DNA of 64,000 nucleotides from positions 4,154,001-4,218,000 of the forward strand of contig NC_014158.1 of NCBI RefSeq assembly GCF_000092225.1, written 5' to 3'. The notes beneath the pieces were generated by a model. It was not told where the DNA came from and made no database searches. It saw only the letters and a program-made list of their open reading frames with translations. Origin of the DNA: Tsukamurella paurometabola DSM 20162. Its GTDB lineage: Bacteria; Actinomycetota; Actinomycetes; Mycobacteriales; Mycobacteriaceae. Positions 1 through 8,577 of this stretch are shown piece after piece (the stretch's first letter is position 1; every line of letters begins with the position of its first letter). The position numbers were made by a program, and so were the translations under genes.

Positions 1-876
1 GCACGCTCGTGGCGGCTCGGATCGGTGTCCCGGGCCTTCGGATTCACCGTGGGCGGAGCAGCGATCGGCAGCACCGTCGCGATGATCGTGCTGTGGTGGC
101 ACACTCCCCGGACCGATCTCGTCGGCTCGGTCAGCGCGAAGCTCGCGGAGACAGCGACCGGGACGGCGCTGATCCTGACCTACGCCGGCTCGCTGTCGAT
201 CGGGCTGATCGTGCTGTTGGGCGCGTGCCGGTTCCACACCGACCGCCTGGGCGAGGTGGCCACCCGGGAGGTACGCACCGCGGTGGCGATCATCTCCGCC
301 GGTGTCGCGCTCGATCTGGTCTTCGCGGCCAACCAAGCCGCCAAGGCATTGTCGAGCGCGCACGGAACCCCGCTCGTGGCATTGGAATACGTCACCGCAC
401 CATCGGCGATCCTGGCCGCCGTGCTGTTGGGAGCCGGCTTCGCGTACCCGGAAGCCCGGCACCGCTGGCGCGATGCCGCTCGCGACGCCCGAGCCCGCCG
501 GACCTGCCGCGCACTCACCCCGCTGTGGACCGACCTGAACACCACCCGAGGCGCCGAACCCACGCCGTGGCTCGCCGCCGCGCACCCCGAGATCCGCGTG
601 TACCGGATGATGGTCGACATCCACGACGGCCTGATCCATCTCGCCCCCCTGCTCCCCGGCGTCGGCGAGCGATCACACCCGCAGTCGAGCGCGGAGTTCG
701 CCCGGGAGATCCGCGGCGCTGTGTTACAGATGCATAAATCGGACAGTCCGACGGAGGGACAGTACGGGTTCGGCGAGATCGCACGCCGCCCGGATCTACC
801 GTTTGACCAGCAGATTTCTTGGGTCAGCTCAGTCTCGCGCGAGTACCGATCGTTAACGGATCGTAAACAAACCTAA
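1..876 (+). CDS. MAB_1171c-like integral membrane protein, 5' end outside window
   Basis: The frame is open from base 1, so the gene starts upstream of the window; an internal GTG at 25 is only the first start visible. At least three hydrophobic segments come first, followed by a soluble tail that reads like the conserved C-terminal part of MAB_1171c-type membrane proteins (an ALTPLW block, then an IRVYRMMVDIHDGL block). In that family the tail often accompanies an XRE regulator; an EspR-like HTH gene lies 1 kb downstream. The function of the family is not established. The family call rests on my recall of the tail pattern. Confidence 0.6.
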   Translation, partial: ARSWRLGSVSRAFGFTVGGAAIGSTVAMIVLWWHTPRTDLVGSVSAKLAETATGTALILTYAGSLSIGLIVLLGACRFHTDRLGEVATREVRTAVAIISAGVALDLVFAANQAAKALSSAHGTPLVALEYVTAPSAILAAVLLGAGFAYPEARHRWRDAARDARARRTCRALTPLWTDLNTTRGAEPTPWLAAAHPEIRVYRMMVDIHDGLIHLAPLLPGVGERSHPQSSAEFAREIRGAVLQMHKSDSPTEGQYGFGEIARRPDLPFDQQISWVSSVSREYRSLTDRKQT

Positions 877-901
877 AAGGTGATTCGGGTCACTACCGAA
901 T

Positions 902-916
902 TCTACTGTCAGTAGA
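902..916. promoter_or_regulatory. 15-bp perfect palindrome, likely operator of the hydrolase gene
   Basis: TCTACTG-T-CAGTAGA is a perfect inverted repeat with a one-base centre, about 90 bp upstream of the alpha/beta hydrolase start. Its size and place suit a TetR- or MarR-type operator, but no such regulator gene is adjacent, so the binding protein is unknown. Confidence 0.4.
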
Positions 917-1006
917 TACTGTGGGTGTCAGACGTTCCGCCGACGCCGCCGGACGTTGCATCATATTCCTCCCCACGGGGACACCCACGACCGCAAGGTG
1001 CTCGCC

Positions 1007-1849
1007 ATGAACGAGAATTCCGTAGTCGCAACCCGTACCGAGAGCTTCCGGCGGCCGAACGGCATCCGGATCTCCTACCGCTACACCCCCGCTGCGGCGC
1101 ACGCAGCGAACCAGGCGCCGATCTTCCTCCTGCACGGAACGTTCCAGTCCGCGCGCATCTGGGAGTCCATCGGTGTCACCGACGCCCTGCGCGGCGATCG
1201 TCCGCTGATCGAGGTCGATATGCTCGGCCACGGCGCCAGCGACAAGCCGGTCGATCCGCAGGACTACCTGATCGAGGCGCTGGCCCACGACCTGCTCGGC
1301 ATCGCCGACGAACTGGGCTTCGAGCGATTCCACACGGTCGGCTTCTCGCTGGGTGCACGCACCTCGCTGCGCATCCCGTTCATCGCACCGGGCCGGCTGG
1401 AATCGATGGTGTGCGTGGGCGGTTCGCACCGCCCACAGCCCTCGTTGGCGGACCGCGTCTTCTTCCCGGGCGCCCGGGCCGCGCTCGACAGCGGATCAAT
1501 GGATGTCTTCATGGATCAGTGGGACGCGCAGCGCGAGCGGCCGCTCAGCGCTGCGTCACGCGATCGTCTGCGCACCAACGAGCCGGGGGCACTGGCCGCC
1601 TTCTTCGACTCGCAGGAACTCGATTCGGGTCGCGAGATCGACGACTATGCAGCGGTGTTCACCCCAGCGCTGTTCCTCGTCGGCGAGCACGACTCGGAGC
1701 GCCTGGCCGATTCCTGGCTGCTCGCGGGGACCATGCCGGCCGGCTACTTCTCCGTGCTCGAGGATGCAGACCACTCTGCGTCGATCCGCGCCGCGGCACC
1801 GGAGATCCTGCGGCACTTCGACGCACTGGAGTTGGCGTCCGCCGCCTGA
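1007..1849 (+). CDS. alpha/beta-fold hydrolase
   Basis: A 280-residue alpha/beta hydrolase. It shows an HG oxyanion motif (LLHGTF), a DMLGHG strand-loop, the nucleophile elbow GFSLGA, and a late EDADHS segment supplying the catalytic His; the acid probably lies in the VGEHDSE segment. There is no signal peptide, so it is probably cytoplasmic. The ATG at 1007 follows an AAGGTG Shine-Dalgarno-like stretch and is preferred to in-frame starts upstream (956). The substrate cannot be told. The gene stands alone behind the palindrome at 902-916 and converges on the EspR-like gene. Confidence 0.8.
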   Translation: MNENSVVATRTESFRRPNGIRISYRYTPAAAHAANQAPIFLLHGTFQSARIWESIGVTDALRGDRPLIEVDMLGHGASDKPVDPQDYLIEALAHDLLGIADELGFERFHTVGFSLGARTSLRIPFIAPGRLESMVCVGGSHRPQPSLADRVFFPGARAALDSGSMDVFMDQWDAQRERPLSAASRDRLRTNEPGALAAFFDSQELDSGREIDDYAAVFTPALFLVGEHDSERLADSWLLAGTMPAGYFSVLEDADHSASIRAAAPEILRHFDALELASAA

Positions 1850-1884
1850 CCCCGCTCGTACTCCACCGGGACCCGGTCGACGAT

Positions 1885-2268
1885 CTACTCGTCGGCCGGG
1901 TTCTGTGCTGAATGACCGGCAGCCGGAAGACCCTCCAGCTTCCGCGCGTTGTCGATGATCGCGACGATACTCGCCAGACTGGCCTCGCCGAGCCCTTCCG
2001 CCCGCAGTGCCAGCGCGCGAATCCCCGCCTCGCGCATCACCAACTCGGCGGCGAGCGCCGCCTCGTCGTCGGTGCCGGGTGCGGTCAGATGATCGACCGG
2101 AACCTCGAAGTACGCGGCGAGCGCCCGCAACAGCTCGATCGAGGGGTTGGCCCGGCCACCGTTGCGGAGCGCCGAGAGGTAACCCCCGGACACCCGCAAC
2201 GCCGGATTGCGCTCGCGCAACTCCGCGGCGATCGCATTGTTCGTCCGGGGCCGGCCCGCGGGGAACAT
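1885..2268 (-). CDS. EspR-like XRE-family HTH regulator
   Basis: A 127-residue protein with an N-terminal helix-turn-helix (SGGYLSALRNGGRANPS, about residues 27-43) and a helical C-terminal part (MREAGIRALALRAEGL...). That tail has the pattern of mycobacterial EspR, a dimeric DNA-bending regulator of ESX-1 genes. It starts at an ATG behind AAGGAG with six bases between. It is a single gene, convergent with the hydrolase. No ESX genes are visible, so the role is probably different or broader. The HTH call is firm; the EspR relation is inferred from two motifs. Confidence 0.75.
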   Translation of the reverse strand: MFPAGRPRTNNAIAAELRERNPALRVSGGYLSALRNGGRANPSIELLRALAAYFEVPVDHLTAPGTDDEAALAAELVMREAGIRALALRAEGLGEASLASIVAIIDNARKLEGLPAAGHSAQNPADE

Positions 2269-2341
2269 GTCGCGCTCCTTTCACCTCGGGCGGTACTGAG
2301 ACCTCCGGCCGGGAATCATCGGAGATTCGATGATGAGCTGG

Positions 2342-3199
2342 TCAACCTGCATGTTCGGCACGCGCCGCACGCACCGTCCGGCGCCACCGGAGCACCTCGC
2401 GCACCGCGAGGAAGGCCATGAACGTTCCCAACACAGCCGCGAGCCCTCTCTCCGGAAGGGCGAGCGCAAGGCTGACGCCCACGAGCGATCCGGGCAGCGC
2501 GGCGAGAGCGAGTGGCTTGCCCACGCGCAGGTCGGCGCTGCCGTGCCGGATGTGGGTCACTGCGCCGACGATGGCATTGGGCAGCATCACCAACAGCGAG
2601 GTTCCTGCCGCCGTGTGCAGGTTGGCACCGAACAGGACGGCCATCACCGGCACCACGAGCAGACCTCCGCCGAGGCCCATCGCCGCGGAGTAGGCGCCCA
2701 CGATCAGGCCGGTCACCGTGGCCACCGCCACGATCAGCGCGGTGCCCTCGAACAAGCCCGACGAGGAGCCGACCTGGATGCCGAAGGCCTGCAACAAGAA
2801 CTTCGTCGCCGACAGGGTGAGCACCAGCACGAACAGTGAGCGCAGCACCGCCTCGGGGACTTTGGATACCCAGCGGGCGCCCACATAGGCGCCGACCACG
2901 CCACCGATCATCAGGCCGATTCCGGGAACGATGTCGACATGGCCGCCGCGGAGGGCGTAGACGATCGACCCGACCAGTGCCGCGGAGACGTTCGCCAGGG
3001 TCGACGTGCCGTGGATGACGTGCCGCGGCAACGTCGAGTGCCGATCGAGGGCCGGCACCGTCACCACGCCGGTGCCACCCCCGAGCAGACCGCCCGAGAT
3101 GCCGCCGAGGAACCCGATCGAGGCCGACCGGCGCGGGCCGGGGATCTGCGGACCGCTGACCGACGATCCGGTCGCGGCGGGGGCTGCTGCCTGAGTCAT
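2342..3199 (-). CDS. TSUP (TauE/SafE) family membrane transporter
   Basis: A 285-residue polytopic protein with two repeated halves typical of the TauE/SafE family: a glycine-rich GGISGGLLGGGTGVVTVPAL motif near residue 30 and its partner AYSAAMGLGGGLLVVPVMAV near residue 170, with about eight hydrophobic segments. TSUP proteins export or import sulfite, sulfoacetate, thiosulfate or related anions; the substrate is not readable here. A GAAAGG-type ribosome site precedes the ATG. The divergent LysR gene shares the 105-bp promoter region and is the likely regulator. Confidence 0.82.
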   Translation of the reverse strand: MTQAAAPAATGSSVSGPQIPGPRRSASIGFLGGISGGLLGGGTGVVTVPALDRHSTLPRHVIHGTSTLANVSAALVGSIVYALRGGHVDIVPGIGLMIGGVVGAYVGARWVSKVPEAVLRSLFVLVLTLSATKFLLQAFGIQVGSSSGLFEGTALIVAVATVTGLIVGAYSAAMGLGGGLLVVPVMAVLFGANLHTAAGTSLLVMLPNAIVGAVTHIRHGSADLRVGKPLALAALPGSLVGVSLALALPERGLAAVLGTFMAFLAVREVLRWRRTVRAARAEHAG

Positions 3200-3271
3200 G
3201 GCGGACCTTTCATTGCTCGGCTAACTATTACCCAGGCTATTCGTGTCGAATCGATATGAAAATCCCCTCTT

Positions 3272-3290
3272 TTGCATCGCTATGATGCAA
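3272..3290. promoter_or_regulatory. LysR-type operator between exporter and regulator genes
   Basis: TTGCATC-GCTAT-GATGCAA is a perfect 7-bp dyad with a 5-bp centre in the divergent region. It fits the interrupted-palindrome (T-N11-A) boxes of LysR regulators. It overlaps the earliest in-frame TTG of the LysR gene, which argues for the later ATG start. Confidence 0.6.
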
Positions 3291-3304
3291 ATGTGCAGCA
3301 ATCG

Positions 3305-4204
3305 ATGGATCGGCAGCATGCCCTCGCCCCGGCGCTCACTGAGTTCCACGCCGTCATGCGCACCGGCAGCTTCGCCGGCGCAGCGACCGAGCTGCGGCTC
3401 ACCCCGACCACGGTGAGCCGGTCGATCCACCGCCTGGAGCACCGGCTGCGCCTGCGCCTGTTCGTTCCCCAAGGGCGCGGCGTGGCCCCCACCGCTGCCG
3501 CGACCGAGCTGGCCCGGTACGCCGAACGTGCGCTCGACGAGCTCGCCGTCGGCCTCCAGCGCGCGGATCTCGAGGCCTCGCCCGCCCCACTGATCCGGCT
3601 CGGATTCATCCGCACGCTGGGAGCGTCCTTCGTTCCCCGGATCGTGGCCGCGTACCGCCGTCCACACCCGGACGTGCGGTTCGTCTTCGAACAGGGCGTC
3701 ACCGACGATCTGCTCGACGCGGTCTCGGGGCGGCGCATCGATGCGGCGCTCGTCTCACCGCCCCCGGCCCGCGACGGACTCACGGTGACCGCGCTGTTCG
3801 ATCAGCCACTGGTGGTGGTCCCGCCCCCGGATTCGCCGTTCGCGGGGCGGGGGGAGATCGCCCTCGCCGAGCTGGCCGACGAAGGATTCATTCTGGCCCA
3901 GGCCGGCCTCGGCACTCGGGCGGCCACCGATGCACTGTTCCTCGGCGCCGGCTTCGAACCCCGCATCGTGCTGGAGACGGAGGACATGGCGATGGCACGC
4001 GCCATGGCTCAGGAGGGGTTGGGGCTGGCACTGGTGCCCGGTCCGGCCCCGGGTGACCCACCGTTCCCGCAGGAACACGTGCGTTTGACCGACGCCGCTG
4101 CGGTCCGCTCAGTGGTCGTGGTGACCGCGTCGGACGCGGCCGAATCCTCCCCCGCGGTCGCCTTCGCCCGGTTCTTGGCCCCGGCCGCCGCACCCCGGGG
4201 ATGA
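3305..4204 (+). CDS. LysR-family transcriptional regulator
   Basis: About 299 residues: an N-terminal winged HTH (FAGAATELRLTPTTVSRSIHRLE) and a periplasmic-binding-like effector domain from about residue 90 (PLIRLGFIRTLGASFVPRIV). It is divergent from the TSUP exporter with a dyad operator between them, so it probably controls that exporter and itself. Start chosen at ATG 3305, because in-frame TTG 3272 lies inside the operator; GTG 3293 is also possible. No clear Shine-Dalgarno, so translation may be leaderless or nearly so. Confidence 0.85.
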   Translation: MDRQHALAPALTEFHAVMRTGSFAGAATELRLTPTTVSRSIHRLEHRLRLRLFVPQGRGVAPTAAATELARYAERALDELAVGLQRADLEASPAPLIRLGFIRTLGASFVPRIVAAYRRPHPDVRFVFEQGVTDDLLDAVSGRRIDAALVSPPPARDGLTVTALFDQPLVVVPPPDSPFAGRGEIALAELADEGFILAQAGLGTRAATDALFLGAGFEPRIVLETEDMAMARAMAQEGLGLALVPGPAPGDPPFPQEHVRLTDAAAVRSVVVVTASDAAESSPAVAFARFLAPAAAPRG

Positions 4205-4325
4205 CATCCGCGCAAGGGTCCGGTGAATTCTGTGAGATACGGTCACGATCGGGCGATGCGCTGGTCAATGCTGTGCAAGGCTGAGCGGCGTAGTCAGTCC
4301 GCCCTTGCCGAAAGCTGAGCGAACC

Positions 4326-5948
4326 ATGCCGGAGTTCGTATCGACGTCCCGTTCCCGCCGTCTTGCCACCGGGTTGATCGCCCTGGTGAGCACGATCGCA
4401 CTCGCCCTGGGCACCGCCGCCGTCGGTGCCGCGGTCTGGGCGACGACGGTGCTGGTCGTGCCCGGAACGGGAACGAAGAACCCCGCCGTGGTGCCGGGCT
4501 ATCAGGAGAACGCCGTCGGCTATTACGTGGCACCGACGGGGGCCTGCGCGGACGGTTGCACCGCCGCCCCGGTGCCGTACATCGCCGAGTTCTGGCCGAT
4601 CCCGCTCAAGGGGTGGGGCGGGCTCGAGGGCGCCAAGTGGGACGATTCCGTTGCCAGCGGGGTCACCAGCCTCAACACCGTGTACGCGGCCACCGACAAG
4701 ACCGAGCCGATCGTGATCTTCGGCTACTCGCAGGGCGGGACGGTGGTCAGCGATGTGAAGCGGCAGTTCGCCGCGCAGCCGGGCGGCGTACCCGAGAACG
4801 TCTCGTTCGTCCTGATCGGCAATGCGAGCCGGCCCAATGGAGGCCTGTTCTCACGGCCGGCGTTCCTCGGCCATATCCCGATCCTCGACGTCACCTTCAA
4901 GCCGGGCACGCCCACCGACACCTCGACACAGGTCAACACGACCGACGTCGCGTTCCAATACGACGGTGTGACCGACTTCCCGCGCTACCCCGTGAATCTG
5001 CTCGCCACCGCGAATGCGCTCGCCGGTTTCTGGTTGGTGCACGGCAAATACCTCACGCCCAAGGGCGACGATCCGGCAACGGCGACCCCCATCGGGTACA
5101 CCCCTGATGAGGTACGCACCGCAGTCGCCCGGGCCACCGAGAACTGCACCGCCGCGAACTACTGCCAGGTCAGCGGCGACACCCGATACGTGACGCTGCC
5201 AGCGAAGATCCTGCCGATCATGCTGCCGCTGCTCGACCTGGGCGCCGCCACCGGAACCACCGCTGTGGTGCGCCCGCTCGTCGACCTGATCTCCCCGGTT
5301 ACCCGGGTTCTCATCGAAACCGGTTACACGCGTGATGATTACGGCCGCCAGACGCCGTTCGGTGTGGTGCCGCTGCTGAATCCGTTCACGCTGACCGCCG
5401 ATCTCGCCAGCGGAGTGGTGGAGGGTGTGCGCGCCGCCGCCACCGGCACCGGTGACGCCTCGCGCTACCTCGCGCCGAAGCCCGCGCCGGCGACCGAATC
5501 CACGGGTACCCCGAGCGCCGCGGCTTCCTCGACCGCTGCACCGCAACCGGTCTCGCTCACCCTCGCGCAGACGCCGTCGAGCACCGCCGCGGCGGGATCG
5601 AGCGCAGCGGGATCGAGCGCAGCGGGATCGAGCGCGGCGGGATCGAGCGCGGCGGCGACCGGTGCCGAGTCCACGAGCGCAGCGACGAGCAGCACGGCAT
5701 CGTCACAACCGACCGACACCGCCAAGGCCACCGGCACCGCGACCACGGAAGCCACACCGACCGGTTCCGCCGCGGGCGCGGCCTCGGGCACCGCGAAGGA
5801 CACCTCGCCGGGCGCCTCGGAGGAGACCTCTTCGTCGGGCACCGCGAAGGCGGGCACGTCGAAGGAGTCCACCGGCGCCCCGGCCACGGACGCGGCATCG
5901 ACCGGCTCCTCGGCGAGCGAGCCGGTCGGGGTGGCCGCGGCGGCCTAG
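4326..5948 (+). CDS. PE-PPE-domain serine hydrolase with low-complexity tail
   Basis: A 540-residue secreted or envelope protein. An N-terminal hydrophobic segment (residues 12-36, TGLIALVSTIALALGTAAVG) looks like a signal or anchor. It leads into the alpha/beta hydrolase domain found after PE/PPE leaders in mycobacteria, with VPGTGTKNP at the start and the nucleophile elbow FGYSQGGTVV. There is no PE or PPE leader itself. The last 160 residues are Ala/Ser/Thr-rich and include a four-unit tandem repeat. Family members are esterases or lipases of the cell envelope. Its TAG stop overlaps the opposing gene's stop inside one CTAG. Confidence 0.8.
   Translation: MPEFVSTSRSRRLATGLIALVSTIALALGTAAVGAAVWATTVLVVPGTGTKNPAVVPGYQENAVGYYVAPTGACADGCTAAPVPYIAEFWPIPLKGWGGLEGAKWDDSVASGVTSLNTVYAATDKTEPIVIFGYSQGGTVVSDVKRQFAAQPGGVPENVSFVLIGNASRPNGGLFSRPAFLGHIPILDVTFKPGTPTDTSTQVNTTDVAFQYDGVTDFPRYPVNLLATANALAGFWLVHGKYLTPKGDDPATATPIGYTPDEVRTAVARATENCTAANYCQVSGDTRYVTLPAKILPIMLPLLDLGAATGTTAVVRPLVDLISPVTRVLIETGYTRDDYGRQTPFGVVPLLNPFTLTADLASGVVEGVRAAATGTGDASRYLAPKPAPATESTGTPSAAASSTAAPQPVSLTLAQTPSSTAAAGSSAAGSSAAGSSAAGSSAAATGAESTSAATSSTASSQPTDTAKATGTATTEATPTGSAAGAASGTAKDTSPGASEETSSSGTAKAGTSKESTGAPATDAASTGSSASEPVGVAAAA
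5594..5653 (+). repeat. four tandem 15-bp units in the PE-PPE-domain gene
   Basis: Four consecutive copies of GGGATCGAGCGCAGC (the last two with A changed to G) encode a repeated AAGSS unit in the low-complexity tail. Because the unit is a multiple of three, copy number can change without breaking the frame. Confidence 0.85.
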
Positions 5949-6586
5949 CTGCCCGAGAAGAACGCGGCGGTGCGCTCGCCCTGTGCGCGGGCCTGCTCCT
6001 CGGGCACGCCGGCGGCGACGGTGGCGTCGGCCCACTTCGCGGCCGAGGCCTTGACGAAGGCCTGCGCCGTCGGGGTGGCGAAGAAGGCTTCGGCGTCCTC
6101 GGGCCGGTCCTGGCCGGTGATCAGGTAGGCGCCCAGACCCAACAGGCTCAGATCCCAGCCGACGCCGGTGGCACCGGGGCCGAACTGCTCGTAGAAGTCA
6201 CGTGCGTTATCGCCGAAGTGGGTCAGCGTGAGGCGGGCACCGTCACCGTCGGGCGCGACGGTGACCTCGACCTTCGAGGCGCCGCCCATGATCTCCCAGC
6301 TCACCAGGTAGCGGTTCGGGGCGTCGCATTCGAGCACCGAGCCGGCGGCGTTGTCCTCCACCTGAAAGCGGCCGCCCAATTCGAGGTCGCCGTGCACGGC
6401 GGAGAACCACCGCGGCAGGCGCTCGGCATTGGTGACGGCATCCCACAGATCGGCGACGTCGGTCGGGTAGGTCTGGCTCAGCGATGCGGAGACGTACACA
6501 TCGCCCTCTCCGCTGTCGCGGACTTCGGCGGTGCGGGTGACGGCCTCCGGGGCGGCCGCGGCGAGTGCGTCGATGTCGTAGGTCAT
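5945..6586 (-). CDS. SRPBCC (AHSA1-like) protein
   Basis: A 213-residue START/Bet v1-like fold protein: VYVSASLSQTYPTDVADLWDAVTNAERLPRWFSAVHGDLELGGRF is the usual opening of AHSA1-type SRPBCC proteins. A C-terminal extension (residues 155-213) has no recognised motif. The ATG overlaps the stop of the ArsR gene (ATGA), so the two are translationally coupled. ArsR-SRPBCC pairs of this kind are common in actinobacteria; the ligand is unknown. Confidence 0.8.
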   Translation of the reverse strand: MTYDIDALAAAAPEAVTRTAEVRDSGEGDVYVSASLSQTYPTDVADLWDAVTNAERLPRWFSAVHGDLELGGRFQVEDNAAGSVLECDAPNRYLVSWEIMGGASKVEVTVAPDGDGARLTLTHFGDNARDFYEQFGPGATGVGWDLSLLGLGAYLITGQDRPEDAEAFFATPTAQAFVKASAAKWADATVAAGVPEEQARAQGERTAAFFSGS

Positions 6587-6921
6587 GATTCCTCCAGCCT
6601 GCGCGTGCGTTTGCCGCGCGCGATCTCGGTACCCAGGGCCGCGAATTTCGGCTCCCAGAAGCGTCGAAAAGGGATCAGCCAGTCGTCCACCTCGCGCAGC
6701 GACTCGGACTGCACCGCGTAGAGGCGGCGCGTGCCTTGGGGGCGCACCGTGACGAATCCCGACTCCCGCAGCTGACGCAGATGCTGGGAGACGGCGGGCT
6801 GACTGATTCCGAAACGCGCACGCACCTCGTCGGTCAGCTCACCCGCCGACTTCTCGCCGTCGGCGAGGAGTTCGAGCAGGTGGCGGCGGACCGGATCACC
6901 GAGGATGTCGAAGGCGTGCAC
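6583..6921 (-). CDS. ArsR-family repressor
   Basis: A 112-residue winged-helix protein (ILGDPVRRHLLELLADGEKSAGELT, then ISQPAVSQHLRQLRESGFV). The metal-binding cysteines of ArsR/SmtB sensors are absent, as is usual for members paired with SRPBCC genes. It is the first gene of a two-gene operon and probably self-regulates through the dyad at 6938-6959. The C-terminal segment WLIPFRRFWEPKFAAL is typical of this ArsR subgroup. Confidence 0.85.
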   Translation of the reverse strand: MHAFDILGDPVRRHLLELLADGEKSAGELTDEVRARFGISQPAVSQHLRQLRESGFVTVRPQGTRRLYAVQSESLREVDDWLIPFRRFWEPKFAALGTEIARGKRTRRLEES

Positions 6922-6937
6922 CCGATGAGTATTTCAT

Positions 6938-6959
6938 TGATGGCTTATATAAGTCAAGA
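6938..6959. promoter_or_regulatory. AT-rich dyad upstream of the arsR-type gene
   Basis: CTTATATAAG (6944-6953) is a perfect 10-bp palindrome; outward extension matches 8 of 11 positions per arm. It lies about 20 bp before the ArsR start in an unusually AT-rich patch, as expected for a promoter overlapped by a repressor site. Confidence 0.5.
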
Positions 6960-6972
6960 ATAAAATATGGAT

Positions 6973-8511
6973 CTAGCTGACGGTGACCTTGATCGTCCGG
7001 GTGGCGGTCGCCTCGTTCAACCGAGCCGTGTCGACGCGGAGCACTTCCAGGCTGTCCTGCAGGCCGTTCGCGAGCATCTTCGGCTTGAGCTGGAAGGGCA
7101 CCTTCGGGCCGGCGATACCGGCCAGGCCGAAATCGCTGTCGTTGGCGATGTACAGGGTCTTTCCGCCATCGACGGTGGTCAGACCCTCGACCTTGTCATG
7201 GCCGAAGAAGGTACCTCGAGGATTGAGCTTGTCGACGAGCCCGCTCAGGTCGAGCGCCACCGACTTACGGACGGGCGTGATGCCCGCGGCTTTGAGGGCG
7301 CTCTCCGCCGCTGCGGTATTGCTGACCCCCACGATCGTTTCCAGATTCTGCTGCTCGGTGAGCGGCGTGGCACCGTCGAGACTGATCGTGTAGATCGTCT
7401 TATTGGCCTTGGGGGCGAGTTTGCCGTCGCGCTCGTCGACCAGGAACTCGGTGTTGGAGATCGCGGTGATCTCGGAAACCGCCTTCTTGGTGTCCTTGGG
7501 GTTGTCGAGCAGGTACGCGAACTGCTGTGTCGCCTTGGTCTTGAGGTCGACGGTCACGATCCGGGTGGCCGGTACCTCCTTGGCATTGCCGCTCAGCCCC
7601 GGCAGGTTGAGCGCCGACTGCATGATTCCGACCAGCTTGGAACCGTCGGGAGTGAGGGTCAGACCCTCCATGCCTTGGTTCGGGGTGCGGTTCTTGAGCA
7701 CCTCGGGTAGGCCGCGCCCCGGCGCGAGCCGCTCGAGCTCCTGGCCGTTGGAGTCGAAGTGAATGAGGAACGGGCCGTATTCGTCGGACACCCAGAAGGA
7801 TCCGTCCGGCATCGCGACCAGGCCCTCGGAGTCGATGCCGTGATCCGTGGGCGGGATCTCCCGGCCGTCCAGGTCGATGATCTTCTCGCCCGTGGGCGCC
7901 GCTGTGTCAGTGCGGCCGTTGAGCGGCCGGCCGTCGGGGCCCTTGAGGGTGATCACACTCAACAACCTGGCGACCCCGGATTCGAGCTTGAACCGGCCGA
8001 TCTGCGGCGTGAAATCGGGTGTCACCGAGATCTTCTGATCCTTCTGCGGACCATCGACATTGGGGCCGCGATCGGTGAGGCCGTAGAACTCGTCCGGTGC
8101 GCCGGGAACGGGCACCCACGACGAGCCGTAGCCGCTCGCGTCCACGCTGACCCCGCCGACGGTGGTGAGCGGCGGGATGTCCGAGGAGAACAGCTGGACC
8201 GCAGGCGACACGGTGGCCTTGAGCTCCACCGTCCCCGTGTAGCCGCTGTTCGGCTTGAACACCAGGGCACCGCCCTTCCCTGCCTCGACGGTGCCGTTCG
8301 GCGACGATTCGACACCGACGACCGCACCGCCGTCAGCGAGCTTCGCGAGCTGTCCGGCGGAGATCGTGAGCGGCGTGTTCACGCCGGTGGTCAGGTCGAG
8401 CGTGGCGGCGTCGTCGCCACGACCGGAAGAGCATCCAGCGCTGACGATGACCAGTGTGGCACCGATCAGTGCGGCGGCGAGCGGGGTGACGATCAGGCGG
8501 CGATCAGACAT
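6973..8511 (-). CDS. phytase-like (esterase-like) lipoprotein
   Basis: A 512-residue exported lipoprotein. The signal peptide (VTPLAAALIGATLVIVSAGC) ends in lipobox VSAGC. The body carries the phytase-like beta-propeller pattern: FYGLTDRGPNVDG, IDSEGLVAMPDGSFWVSDEYGP, and NQGMEGLTLTPDGS. This domain is usually described as esterase-like phytase; whether it acts on phytate is unproven. ATG 8511 gives the cleanest signal peptide. The gene stands alone, downstream of and codirectional with the ThDP enzyme operon. Confidence 0.78.
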   Translation of the reverse strand: MSDRRLIVTPLAAALIGATLVIVSAGCSSGRGDDAATLDLTTGVNTPLTISAGQLAKLADGGAVVGVESSPNGTVEAGKGGALVFKPNSGYTGTVELKATVSPAVQLFSSDIPPLTTVGGVSVDASGYGSSWVPVPGAPDEFYGLTDRGPNVDGPQKDQKISVTPDFTPQIGRFKLESGVARLLSVITLKGPDGRPLNGRTDTAAPTGEKIIDLDGREIPPTDHGIDSEGLVAMPDGSFWVSDEYGPFLIHFDSNGQELERLAPGRGLPEVLKNRTPNQGMEGLTLTPDGSKLVGIMQSALNLPGLSGNAKEVPATRIVTVDLKTKATQQFAYLLDNPKDTKKAVSEITAISNTEFLVDERDGKLAPKANKTIYTISLDGATPLTEQQNLETIVGVSNTAAAESALKAAGITPVRKSVALDLSGLVDKLNPRGTFFGHDKVEGLTTVDGGKTLYIANDSDFGLAGIAGPKVPFQLKPKMLANGLQDSLEVLRVDTARLNEATATRTIKVTVS

Positions 8512-8577
8512 GGCACTGTGCTTACCAGATCGACGTGAACCGCTCATGGCTCGATGTGATCCGCCCGGTGCGCGCGG

